The notes under the pieces: model-generated
What the model was told of the DNA's origin: nothing
What the model saw: only the letters and a program-made list of their open reading frames with translations
Database searches by the model: none
Shown here: positions 34,144 to 42,228 of the stretch, piece after piece
How the letters are laid out: each line of letters begins with the position of its first letter
Numbering within the stretch: position 1 is the first letter of the stretch
DNA from: Acidobacteriota bacterium
GTDB taxonomy: Bacteria > Acidobacteriota > Vicinamibacteria > Vicinamibacterales > 2-12-FULL-66-21
Reading direction: 5' to 3'
Length of the DNA stretch: 64,000 nucleotides
NCBI GenBank assembly: GCA_016184105.1
Contig: JACPDI010000032.1
Coordinates: forward strand, 19,433-83,432
Position numbers and translations under genes: made by a program

Positions 34144-35175
34144 TCACCGCCGCACCGGTCGTTCGTGAATCTCGATCCGCAGCCCGGCGGGCGACCGCAG
34201 GCCGAGCACCCGGCCCTCTCCGAAGATCGTCCGTACCTCGCCGTGCTCGGTCACGGCGCGTCCGGCCCGCGCCGCGGCGGTGCGAATGGGCGCCAGGTCG
34301 CGCGCCATGAACGCCACGCCGAGCGCGCCGGTGGCCGGGGGGCGCGCCCGCGCGTAACGGTCCTCTCCGTCCACCCCTTCGTACCGGACGATCTCGATTC
34401 GCCCGAACGGCGAACGGCGCGAGCCGAGCAGCCGCATGTCGAGCCCCGCGCCGGGCGGCAGGCCCACCATCTGCTCGATCTCCGGGCCGGTCAGCCGGTG
34501 CGCCATCACGAGCGGGAGCCCCAGAACCGACTGGAAGAACTCCGCTTCCACCGCCCCATCGCCGACCACCGTGACAATCGACGAGACGCTCGTGTAGCCC
34601 GCGGCCGTGTACGGCAGCCGCTCGCCGACGACCTCGGCGAGCACGATGTTCGTCTCGTCCGGGCCGGGCATCTGGACCTCGCGCACGCGATCGGCGTCGA
34701 TCGGGTACTCGACCCAGCGCGAGCGGAAGCGATGTCCCAGCGCCAGGAGTTCCTCGTACCGGTCCGGGAGATCGCGGGCGCGCACGTCCAGGTTCTTTGG
34801 CGCGCGCGCGGTGGGCGCCGCGCCGGCGCGGACCGGCGCCTCGGGATCGCGGAACTGCACGAAGTGAATGCGCCCGCACGCCTCGCCCGGCAGCCCCACG
34901 AGCGCCTGCGCGACGATGCGATCGGGCGCGAGCCCCCAGAGCCGCGCCAGCTCCGGATCGGCGCCGCGCCGCTCGGCGATGACCGTCAGGCCAAAGCGCC
35001 GGACCCACAGGTCGAGCGCGCGCTCGAGGTCGGCCACGCCGACGGTGATGTGCGAGGCCGCCTCGCCGATCACCACGGGCGAGTCCGCCGCGTGCAGCAT
35101 GGCGATAGCCGTCAGCGCCACCAGGACCGCCGCCGTGGACGCGGCGCAGTGCCCCGCGCCCGCGTGGGGCGCCAT
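34144..35175 (-). CDS. Two-domain VOC (glyoxalase/dioxygenase-fold) protein, copy 1
   Basis: About 343 residues with two vicinal-oxygen-chelate domains. The first begins ASHITVGVADLERALDLWVR and keeps the usual first metal His; it ends DETNIVLAE with a plausible Glu. The second begins SSIVTVVGDGAVEAEFFQSV without the His and ends SPAGLRIEIHE. VOC enzymes use a divalent metal for dioxygenation, isomerisation or C-C cleavage; the mixed ligand set leaves activity open. The N-terminal 30 residues from the ATG at 35175 look like a weak signal peptide; ATG at 35100 is the alternative and would give a cytosolic protein. No clear ribosome site decides. It lies 30 bp after the MFS gene and is one of four two-domain VOC proteins in the island. 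Confidence 0.8.
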   Translation of the reverse strand: MAPHAGAGHCAASTAAVLVALTAIAMLHAADSPVVIGEAASHITVGVADLERALDLWVRRFGLTVIAERRGADPELARLWGLAPDRIVAQALVGLPGEACGRIHFVQFRDPEAPVRAGAAPTARAPKNLDVRARDLPDRYEELLALGHRFRSRWVEYPIDADRVREVQMPGPDETNIVLAEVVGERLPYTAAGYTSVSSIVTVVGDGAVEAEFFQSVLGLPLVMAHRLTGPEIEQMVGLPPGAGLDMRLLGSRRSPFGRIEIVRYEGVDGEDRYARARPPATGALGVAFMARDLAPIRTAAARAGRAVTEHGEVRTIFGEGRVLGLRSPAGLRIEIHERPVRR

Positions 35176-35204
35176 CTGGGGCGGGCGGACGGGGGAGCGG
35201 CCGG

Positions 35205-36539
35205 TCACGCGCGAGGCGCCGCCAGCGCCTCGTCCTCGCGAACGCCGATCGGATCCGCGGGGAGCAGGAGAAAGAACATGCCTGAGACGAAGATCGGCAG
35301 GATGCCGCAGATGGTGTACGCGAGCGGCCAGCCGAGATGCGCCACCGCGTACGACAGCGCGAGCGGGCCGCTCGCCACGCCGAGATTCACCGCGAGCGAG
35401 CCGGAGAAGGTCACACCGGTGGCGCGCAGGCGGGCGGGAAAATTCTCGGCGATGAAGGTGAATTTCACCGCCGTGGTCCCGTAGAAGAAGACCGTCATCA
35501 GGCAGAAGGCCACCGCGGTCGCCGCCCACGACTCGGTCCACCAGATGAGCGCCGCGAACGCCACCGACCCGAGCCACGCCCAGACGATGATCGTGTTGCG
35601 GCGCTTCATCACGAACTCGCCGACGATCGCCGCGAGCACGTAGCCGATGGCCCCGATCCCGTACGACCAGCCGACCAGCCACACGGAATCGGCCGGAGCC
35701 CACCCGCGGTATTCCTGGAAGTACGCAGTCAGGAGGATCGTGGACCCGTACGCGAACACGTGGAAGTACTCGCCGAGAAACAGCACGACGGTGCGGAAGC
35801 GCATGTCGGGCGCGAACAGGTCGCGCATCGACGGCTGGACCGCGACGCCGCCGCCCTCCACCGCCGCGCTGCGCGCCGCCTTCGCCGCCTCGAACGCCGG
35901 CGTCTCCCGCAGGTACCGCCGAATCACCCAGAGGTACGGCACGCTGAGCAGGCTGACGAAGAACACCTGCCGCCAGCTCCAGCGGACCATCACGAACACG
36001 GCCAGCTGCGAGGCGAGGAACCACCCGATCGGATAGCCGATCTGCAGGATGCCGGTCAGCAGGCCGCGGTACCGCGGCGGCGACTCCTCGACGACGATCG
36101 TGCCGACGACGGGCGACATGATGCCGCCCATCGCGAAGCCGGTCGTGCGCAGCACCACCATCGACCAGGTGCTGCGCGCCCAGTACATGGCCGTGACGAA
36201 GAGCGATCCGACCAGCATCGACGTGCTGAACACCGCCTTCCGTCCGGCACGATCGGTGAGCACGCCGAGGGAGGCGATGCCGAGCCCGGCGAGGCTGTAC
36301 GTCACGGCAATGTACCAGCCGCGCTCGATCACCGACCAGCCGAGTTCCTTCGAGATCTGCGGGAGGACGAAGGCGAAGAGCGCCTGGTCCATGTTCTCGA
36401 GGCTGACGCCCGCGAGGCAGATCAGGAACGCGCGCGCCGGGTAGCCGCGGACGGCGCTCCACAGCCCCTCGGCCGCCGGCGGGTGGGACGGGACGGCGGT
36501 GGCCGCCGCGGGCATGCGGATCGGGTTGGCTTCAGACAT
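35205..36539 (-). CDS. MFS transporter, organic/aromatic-acid type
   Basis: A 444-residue major-facilitator protein with 12 predicted helices. LTDRAGRKAVFSTSMLVGSL carries the loop 2-3 signature (D-R-x-G-R-K/R), and the large cytosolic loop lies between helices 6 and 7. Helix-5 region LLTGILQIGYPIGWFLASQL resembles the metabolite/aromatic-acid symporter branch. It is encoded between the TonB receptor and the VOC protein, so substrate crossing the outer membrane by TonB may be taken into the cytosol here by proton symport. The start MSEANPIRMP follows a 25-residue soluble tail before helix 1. Substrate is inferred only from context. Confidence 0.88.
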   Translation of the reverse strand: MSEANPIRMPAAATAVPSHPPAAEGLWSAVRGYPARAFLICLAGVSLENMDQALFAFVLPQISKELGWSVIERGWYIAVTYSLAGLGIASLGVLTDRAGRKAVFSTSMLVGSLFVTAMYWARSTWSMVVLRTTGFAMGGIMSPVVGTIVVEESPPRYRGLLTGILQIGYPIGWFLASQLAVFVMVRWSWRQVFFVSLLSVPYLWVIRRYLRETPAFEAAKAARSAAVEGGGVAVQPSMRDLFAPDMRFRTVVLFLGEYFHVFAYGSTILLTAYFQEYRGWAPADSVWLVGWSYGIGAIGYVLAAIVGEFVMKRRNTIIVWAWLGSVAFAALIWWTESWAATAVAFCLMTVFFYGTTAVKFTFIAENFPARLRATGVTFSGSLAVNLGVASGPLALSYAVAHLGWPLAYTICGILPIFVSGMFFLLLPADPIGVREDEALAAPRA

Positions 36540-36619
36540 CCAGAGGGCTCAGGGACGACACGTGCGGGACGCCCGGGTTCGGGCCGGGCGCCCCGCATGG
36601 GATTATCCGTCGCGCCGGC

Positions 36620-39214
36620 TCAGTTGAACGCGTAGCGGATCGTCACGCTGACGCGGCGCGGCGGGTTCAGGTAGACCGACTGGAACCTCAGCGGCGCGCC
36701 GAACGTGAAGCTGCCGATCTGATACTGCTCGTCCCAGATGTTCTCCACGACCCCCGTGACCCGCACGCGGCCGTTCCGCGTCTCGTAGGCCACCGACAGA
36801 TCCCCGATCTGGAACCCGTCTTCCGACCCCGCCTCGGGGTTGCAGAACGAGTGGTAGAACTTCGTCTTGCCGCTCACGGTGCCGGCGATCGACCAGGAGC
36901 CGTTCAGCAACGCCTGGGGGAACATGTACACGCCGGTCAGGCTGTAGCTCTGGTGCGGCGACATCTTCAGCTCCAGCTTCTTGCTCCCGGTGCCGTACGG
37001 CGCGCAGTCCACCGCCTGGTTGAAGTTCACCGACGTGAATTCGGTGCGCAGCAGCGACAGCTGGCCGCTCAATTCGAGCCCCTGCACCGGGGTCGCCCGG
37101 GCCTCCAGCTCGAGCCCCTTCGTCTGCACGTCGCCGATGGTGAAGCGGCGGAAATTCCCTTCCGGATCCGTGCCGCTCCCCTGCAGATCTTTCCAGTCGT
37201 TCAGGAACGCGGCCAGGTTCACGCGCAGCCGGTGCTGCAGCCAGTCGCTCTTGATGCCCCCTTCGTAGGTCCAGAGGGTCTCCTGCGAGATCGGCTGCAG
37301 GAACGGGATCTGGCCGGCGGTCATGTTGCGGCCGTCGAACGCGCCGGACTTGAATCCCCGGCTCGCGCTCGCATACAGCATCTGGCCCCCCGAGAACGCG
37401 TAGTCCACCGCGAAACGCGGCGTCAGGCCGCTGAACGACGGCGTGAGGAACCGCTCGACCGCGCCGGTGCGCGCGCCCGCCGGATCGGTGGGCAGGCACG
37501 CCCGGCTGGCGCCGTGGAGCGAACGGCCGTCGGCCGAGTAGCAGGCCAGCACCGGCGCGCCGCTCGCCTGCAGCAGGTGGTGCGCGTAGTCCTTCTTGTC
37601 GTCGGTGTACCGCACCCCGATCGTCGCCGACAGACCGGAGGTCGGCTGCACGGTCACGTTGCCGTAGACGGCGTTGCTGTCGGTGGTCAGCGCCACGTCC
37701 GAGTAGTTGCCGCCGCGCGCCGCGCGGAAGACCAGGTTCTCGGTAATCTGCCGGTTCCGCTCGTGGAAGTAGAAGTACCCGCCGATCACCCGAACGTGCG
37801 GGCCGAGCTGCCCTGAGACCTGCAACTCCTGGCTCCACTGCTCCTGCTTCTGATCCTGGTACAGGTGGAAGAGCGGCAGCTTCGCGAGCGCCGTGCCGGC
37901 CGGGAAGGTGTTGTTGCCCACCTGCCCGTCGGCATCGACGAGGAACAGGTTGTACATGTTCCGGTACGCCGTCACCGACTTGAGGACGTAGTTGTCGCCG
38001 ATGGCGTAGCTGATCGTGCTCGATGCACCGCGCTGGAAGATGTCGTTGAGCGGGTTCGTCAGGTCGGAGGCCAGCGTGTGGACGTCGGTGTCGCCGTCGA
38101 CCTGCTGCGCGAGGTCATGGTTGCCCATGCCGGCGCCGTTGACGACCGGCGGCTGCGCGATGAGCCCGAGCGCATAGCCGGGCGTCGAGCGCTCCTGCAG
38201 GTAGTCGCCGACGAGCAGGATGTTGAAGTTCGGCACCGGCAGGAGCCGGATCGACGCGCGGCCGCCCCACAGGTCCTGGTCGTTCACCTTCCGGCCGTCA
38301 ACGATGTTCCGGTCGTAGCCCTCGTGGTAGCGGCGCATGCCGGCGATCTGGAGGCTCGTCTTGCCCCCGGCGATCGGCACGCTGACCGACCCCTTGAAGT
38401 CCGCCTGCGTGTACTGGCCGAAGGTGCCTTCGAGGTGCGCCATCACCTTGTTGCCGGGCTGTTTGCTCACCAGCTTGATCGCGCCGGCGCTCGTGTTCCG
38501 TCCGTAGAGGGTCCCCTGCGGGCCGCGAAGCACCTCGATCCGATCGACGTCGTACAGGTCGAACTGCGCCCCGATCTGCCGCGGGATGTACACGTCATCG
38601 ACGTAGATGCCGACCGGCGTGTCGGACGTGAAGAACGACTCGTCCTCGCCGATGCCTCGAATCGCCGCGCGCGAGCCGCTCGACGTCCCGGTGTTCTTCT
38701 CCATCCACAGGTTGGGTGTCTGATACGAGACCTGCTGGACGTTGGCCACCCGCTGGACCTCGAGGGCGCGGGACGTGAGCGCGGTGACCGACACCGGCAC
38801 CTTCTGCAGGTTCGCCTCGACGCGCTCGGCGGTCACCGTCACTTCCTCGACCGCGAGGGCGAAGAACTGGACCGGCGGCGTGCCCGTCGGGTCGAACACG
38901 AGCTGCACGTTGCCGTTCAGCGGCAGGTCCACTTCCGCCTCGTACTTCTTGTCCTCGTAGGCAAACACGACCGTCTGCGGCCCGGCACCGGACGGCCTGA
39001 CCGTCGTGTCGCCGCGAAAGACGTGGGTCTCCGCCTTGCCATCCGGTGTGGTGAAAGTCACGGTGACCTCGCCGCGGGGCACCACGGAGATGTTCACCGT
39101 GGCGCTGGCCCGCGCAGGAGCCGCCGCCAGCAGCACGCCGCCCGTCACGAGCAACCCCGCGACCAGGCGCGCGGCACGCCGCCCGCCCGCGGCGATGCGC
39201 AAGTTCTTCGACAT
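36620..39214 (-). CDS. TonB-dependent outer-membrane receptor, island copy
   Basis: An 864-residue receptor. After the signal peptide (LLVTGGVLLAAAPARAS) is a beta domain of about 90 residues resembling a peptidase-regulatory or PEGA-like fold, then a TonB-box-like AVEEVTVTAERVEAN and a plug (VSYQTPNLWMEKNTGT, AIRGIGEDESFFTSDTPVGI, LRGPQGTLYGRNTSAGAIKL). The barrel ends in VSVTIRYAFN. The plug wording is that of receptors for small hydrophobic or siderophore-like ligands in Proteobacteria, unlike the Oar-like receptor at 14274. GGGGAGG lies 6 bp before the ATG at 39214, and an operator-like dyad lies 35 bp further up. It probably imports the island's substrate across the outer membrane. Confidence 0.92.
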   Translation of the reverse strand: MSKNLRIAAGGRRAARLVAGLLVTGGVLLAAAPARASATVNISVVPRGEVTVTFTTPDGKAETHVFRGDTTVRPSGAGPQTVVFAYEDKKYEAEVDLPLNGNVQLVFDPTGTPPVQFFALAVEEVTVTAERVEANLQKVPVSVTALTSRALEVQRVANVQQVSYQTPNLWMEKNTGTSSGSRAAIRGIGEDESFFTSDTPVGIYVDDVYIPRQIGAQFDLYDVDRIEVLRGPQGTLYGRNTSAGAIKLVSKQPGNKVMAHLEGTFGQYTQADFKGSVSVPIAGGKTSLQIAGMRRYHEGYDRNIVDGRKVNDQDLWGGRASIRLLPVPNFNILLVGDYLQERSTPGYALGLIAQPPVVNGAGMGNHDLAQQVDGDTDVHTLASDLTNPLNDIFQRGASSTISYAIGDNYVLKSVTAYRNMYNLFLVDADGQVGNNTFPAGTALAKLPLFHLYQDQKQEQWSQELQVSGQLGPHVRVIGGYFYFHERNRQITENLVFRAARGGNYSDVALTTDSNAVYGNVTVQPTSGLSATIGVRYTDDKKDYAHHLLQASGAPVLACYSADGRSLHGASRACLPTDPAGARTGAVERFLTPSFSGLTPRFAVDYAFSGGQMLYASASRGFKSGAFDGRNMTAGQIPFLQPISQETLWTYEGGIKSDWLQHRLRVNLAAFLNDWKDLQGSGTDPEGNFRRFTIGDVQTKGLELEARATPVQGLELSGQLSLLRTEFTSVNFNQAVDCAPYGTGSKKLELKMSPHQSYSLTGVYMFPQALLNGSWSIAGTVSGKTKFYHSFCNPEAGSEDGFQIGDLSVAYETRNGRVRVTGVVENIWDEQYQIGSFTFGAPLRFQSVYLNPPRRVSVTIRYAFN

Positions 39215-39248
39215 GGTCCGCCTCCCCTGAGCGTTCATAGAGCCGTAA

Positions 39249-39268
39249 TTGTCACGTTGTTATGACAA
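39249..39268. promoter_or_regulatory. Operator-like dyad, site c
   Basis: TTGTTATGACAA (39257-39268) has TTGT/ACAA arms, and TTGTCA (39249-39254) with TGACAA (39263-39268) forms an overlapping perfect 6-bp dyad. It lies 35 bp upstream of the TonB receptor start. Same family as sites a-g. Confidence 0.6.
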
Positions 39269-39370
39269 CAGGAGCCTTTACCACGTGGCGGCGGTTTGTC
39301 AAGACCTTTGAGAACCCGCCGCCCCGGGGCGTGCGCCGCGCCCAAGACCCCTCTGTTGGCGCCCTTCACG

Positions 39371-39736
39371 CTAACTGCCGGTGCGGGACGGCTCGGTCGC
39401 GAGCGACGCCAGCACGTATTCCAGATCCGTTTCCCCCCAGTCGTACCGCACGAGGAGGCGGCTGTCCCCCGTGACCCACACCTCGGAGGTCGGCGACTGC
39501 ACCCAGTCCGAATCCAGCCGGTAGCGCTGGCACGGGAAGACGCCGGCCGGAACGGTGACCGATTCGTCACCGACGTACCGGAAGCGAACCGTCTCCATGC
39601 GGCCCAGCGGGCCGTCCGTGCCGTTCCACTTGCTCGACGTGTTGTACACGGTCAGGATCTGCTCGCCGCCGCGCTGATGGTCGTAGACCCAGGACGGCCA
39701 CCCGTCGAAGATCACTGCGTGCGGGTGCTTCGACAT
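39371..39736 (-). CDS. Short paralogue, island family X member 3 (C-terminal half only)
   Basis: A 121-residue protein corresponding to the C-terminal half of member 2 at 33295. Matching blocks: VIFDGWPSWVYDHQRGGEQ, VYNTSSKWNGTDGPLGRMET, DESVTVPAGVFPCQRYRLDS, SEVWVTGDSRLLVRYDWGET and DLEYVLASL. There is no signal peptide, so it would be cytosolic, unlike member 2. It is not a decayed fragment: AGGAGG lies 5 bp before the ATG at 39736, and it has its own operator-like site at 39766-39785. It seems to be transcribed alone. The self-contained half suggests that this core is an independent fold. Function unknown; conserved Trp, Tyr and the WVT-x-D segment are candidate ligand-site residues. Confidence 0.8.
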   Translation of the reverse strand: MSKHPHAVIFDGWPSWVYDHQRGGEQILTVYNTSSKWNGTDGPLGRMETVRFRYVGDESVTVPAGVFPCQRYRLDSDWVQSPTSEVWVTGDSRLLVRYDWGETDLEYVLASLATEPSRTGS

Positions 39737-39765
39737 GTCGCCCTCCTCGTGGGACAGTCGACCGG

Positions 39766-39785
39766 TTGTCCTATTGTTATAAGAA
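39766..39785. promoter_or_regulatory. Operator-like element, site d
   Basis: TTGTTATAAGAA (39774-39785) with an upstream TTGTC at 39766. The right half is degenerate (AGAA for ACAA). It lies about 37 bp upstream of the short family X gene at 39736 and nothing else is transcribed from it. Confidence 0.55.
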
Positions 39786-39814
39786 GCGCACATTAACCGC
39801 CGCACCCGCCCCTG

Positions 39815-41107
39815 TCAAGCGGAATCGCGCTTCCGGAGGCAGACCTGCCCGCCTATGACGCGCGCCGCGCACGGGCGCGCAGCCACCCCCTCGCCCCCTT
39901 CGACCTTCGCGGTCGCCAGATCGATCACCCACCCGTGCCAGGGGCACACCACCCTCCGCCCCGTCACGGTGCCGGCCGACAGCGGCGCGCCCAGGTGCGG
40001 GCAGCGATCTTCCAGCGCCACCACCGCGCCGGCGATCCGCGTCAGCGCCACGCGCCCGACCTCGGGTCGCGCCACCACCGTGAGGCGCCCTTCCGTCACG
40101 TCGCCCGCGTCGAGCACGGGCACGAACGCCGCGGCGGGTGACGGGTCGTAAATCTCGAGGACCGCGCCGTCCGGCGATCGAAACGACGAGGTCCTCACGC
40201 GACCGAGGGGAGGCACCAGCCCGTCGGCGGGCGGCGCGATCTCGGCCGCGCCGTTGAGCAGCGCCAGCGCGTGGCGCCGGTCGACATCGTCGGTTTCGAA
40301 CGTCATCACGCGCACGCCGCGCGCCGACGGCGCGGCGTGGGCGGAAAGGGATCGCGAGTCGGCGACGCGAGGCCCCTCGTACGCGACGAGCCCGACCTTG
40401 CCTCCGACCGCCGCCGGCGGGCCGATGAACGACATGCGGAGGCGGGTCTCCGGCGGGAGGCCGAGCGCCGCGACGAGCCCGGCGTCATCGACCACCGTTT
40501 CGGCCGCCGGCACACAATCGAAGACTCTCGCGTAGAACCGGACCGCGGCGTCGTAGTCGGAGACGATCTGGGTCGCCGCCGCGACTTCCGTGAACGCCGC
40601 GTCGCGCGATGATTCGCCGAAGGCGCGCCGCGGAACGCGGCTCATGCCGGCGAGGCTGACTTTCACGCCATCGGGCGTCGGCAGGTGCGCCTCTGTGGCT
40701 GTCACGCGGCTGCCCCACGACAATGGGTAGGTGACCGGCGGAGCGAGAAACCGTTCGCCCGCGGCGACGAACCGCTCGTAGGCGCCCGGCACGTCGTCGG
40801 TGAAGAAGTCGAGGTTCTTCACGTACCCGTGGTCGTACGTCCTCGCGCCATCGGTGATCGCCGGAGGGTTCCCCGACTCGAACCGGACCAGCCGCACGGC
40901 GCCGGATCGCGCGCCGGGCTGTTCCAGGCACGCGATCGCCAGCGGCGTATCCGAGGGAAGCGCCCAACGGCGCGCGACCGCGGCGCCCTCATCTCCCTCC
41001 AGCCGGTAGGCGGCGACCTCGCGCATCCCGAGCAGCCCGGCGTAGAGCCGGCGGGCGCGCTCGAGGTCTGCAGTGACGATGGTGACGGCGCGGACTTCTG
41101 AAATCAT
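39815..41107 (-). CDS. VOC-VOC-Rieske fusion protein
   Basis: A 430-residue protein with two VOC domains (about 1-130 and 145-300) followed by a Rieske [2Fe-2S] domain (about 320-425). The cluster ligands are in CPHLGAPLS and, 16 residues on, CPWHGW, the classic C-x-H...C-x-x-H pattern. The first VOC strand reads VRAVTIVTADLERARRLY, with Val where the first metal His normally lies; its end is DGVKVSLAG. The second ends DGAVLEIYD. A ferredoxin-like Rieske joined to VOC domains is unusual: it could feed electrons to an iron-dependent oxygenation at the VOC site. The ATG overlaps the stop of the alcohol dehydrogenase gene (ATGA), so both are coupled under site e. Confidence 0.85.
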   Translation of the reverse strand: MISEVRAVTIVTADLERARRLYAGLLGMREVAAYRLEGDEGAAVARRWALPSDTPLAIACLEQPGARSGAVRLVRFESGNPPAITDGARTYDHGYVKNLDFFTDDVPGAYERFVAAGERFLAPPVTYPLSWGSRVTATEAHLPTPDGVKVSLAGMSRVPRRAFGESSRDAAFTEVAAATQIVSDYDAAVRFYARVFDCVPAAETVVDDAGLVAALGLPPETRLRMSFIGPPAAVGGKVGLVAYEGPRVADSRSLSAHAAPSARGVRVMTFETDDVDRRHALALLNGAAEIAPPADGLVPPLGRVRTSSFRSPDGAVLEIYDPSPAAAFVPVLDAGDVTEGRLTVVARPEVGRVALTRIAGAVVALEDRCPHLGAPLSAGTVTGRRVVCPWHGWVIDLATAKVEGGEGVAARPCAARVIGGQVCLRKRDSA

Positions 41108-42174
41108 CGGCTCCCCTTCGTGTCGAGAATGTGTGCGTCGCCGCGCCAGTCGCTGAGGTCCAGCACCGCGCGGACGACCCGGTCGGGAGAGGTGGAGATC
41201 AACGCGAACGCCTCGGCGGCACACCCGGCGGGAGCGTGATGCGTGATGAGCGGGCCGGGATCGACCTCGCCGGCGGCCACCGCGGCGATTGCTTCGGGGT
41301 ACAAGCCGCGGCCCCCCTTCGCCGCGCGCACCTCGATCTCGCGCGTGAGGATGGTGACGGCGGACACCTCGACCGCCCCGCCGACGAGGACGACCGTTCC
41401 TCCCGGCCGCACCGTCCGTTCGATGAGCGCGGCGGCGGAAGGATGGCCGGAGGTCTCGACGATGACGCACCACGGATCGGCGCCGGTCTCCTCGGGGGTC
41501 CGCACGTCGGTGACGCCGCAGCGCCGCGCCGCGATCCGCCGGCGCTCGAGCGGCTCGACGAGCGCGACGCGGCGGCCGTCGCGCGCGAGCAGGCACGCGG
41601 CCACGATGCCGATGGGTCCGCCACCGATGACGAGCGCCGCGCCGGGGCGGTCCGCGATCTGCTCGCGGAGATGCAGCCCCACCGCGACCGGCTCCAGCAC
41701 GGTGGCCGTCGCATCGCTCACCGAATCCGGCAGCGGGATGGCGCGCCGCGCCGGCACCACCACCGCCTCGGCGAACGCGCCGGGCGCGGTCATGCCCATG
41801 TAGGTGGCCGCGGCGCACAGGTGGGTGTCGCCGCGCGCGCAGGCGCCGCAGAGCGCGCCGGGCACGGCCGCGCGGGCGCAGCACGCGGCGGGGTCGATCG
41901 TGACGCGCGTCCCCGGCTGCGGGCTTTCGACACCCGCTCCCACCGACTCGATGACGCCGGCCACGTCGTGTCCCGGCACGATCGGCAGCACGCCCGCCGC
42001 GCCGCGGTACACGTGCAGGTCCGTTCCGCAGATGCCGCCGGCGCCGAGCGCGACGCGCACCTCTCCGGGCCCGGGCTCCCTCACCGGGATGTCCGCGATC
42101 TCCACGCGGCCGGGCGCCGTGATCCGGATCGCGCGCGCGGCGCGGCCGGGGGCCGGGAACGAACCTCTTGACAT
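41104..42174 (-). CDS. Zinc-dependent alcohol dehydrogenase (MDR family)
   Basis: A 356-residue zinc MDR dehydrogenase. Catalytic Cys in GAGGICGTDLHVYRG, then PGHDVAGVIESVGAGV, where Asp replaces the common Glu of GHE. The structural-zinc lobe contains DPAACC, LCGACARGDTHLC. The cofactor loop is VIGGGPIGIVAACLLAR, followed by an acidic residue in VALVEPLERRR, which favours NAD. Expected reaction: oxidation of a secondary alcohol or polyol-like intermediate. It is divergent from the aldehyde dehydrogenase, and the shared operator overlaps its own start, so the ATG at 42174 would be nearly leaderless; a later start is not obvious because no further ATG or GTG lies near the N-terminal strand. 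Confidence 0.9.
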   Translation of the reverse strand: MSRGSFPAPGRAARAIRITAPGRVEIADIPVREPGPGEVRVALGAGGICGTDLHVYRGAAGVLPIVPGHDVAGVIESVGAGVESPQPGTRVTIDPAACCARAAVPGALCGACARGDTHLCAAATYMGMTAPGAFAEAVVVPARRAIPLPDSVSDATATVLEPVAVGLHLREQIADRPGAALVIGGGPIGIVAACLLARDGRRVALVEPLERRRIAARRCGVTDVRTPEETGADPWCVIVETSGHPSAAALIERTVRPGGTVVLVGGAVEVSAVTILTREIEVRAAKGGRGLYPEAIAAVAAGEVDPGPLITHHAPAGCAAEAFALISTSPDRVVRAVLDLSDWRGDAHILDTKGSR

Positions 42175-42192
42175 TGTTATATTAATATGACA
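42174..42192. promoter_or_regulatory. Operator-like palindrome, site e (divergent promoter)
   Basis: Positions 42175-42192 form an 18-bp palindrome, TGTTATATTAATATGACA, with one mismatched pair. It contains TTGTTAT starting at 42174 and touches the ATG of the alcohol dehydrogenase on the minus strand. It lies 36 bp before the aldehyde dehydrogenase start on the plus strand, so one bound dimer could control both. Confidence 0.6.
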
Positions 42193-42228
42193 TTTTCCGC
42201 GCGTTTGCGCACCTGGAGAGATTCAGCC

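Noticed and set aside
33235-35484. 749-codon open frame on the plus strand
   Set aside because: It runs antisense through the family X, VOC and MFS genes and shows no recognisable domain.
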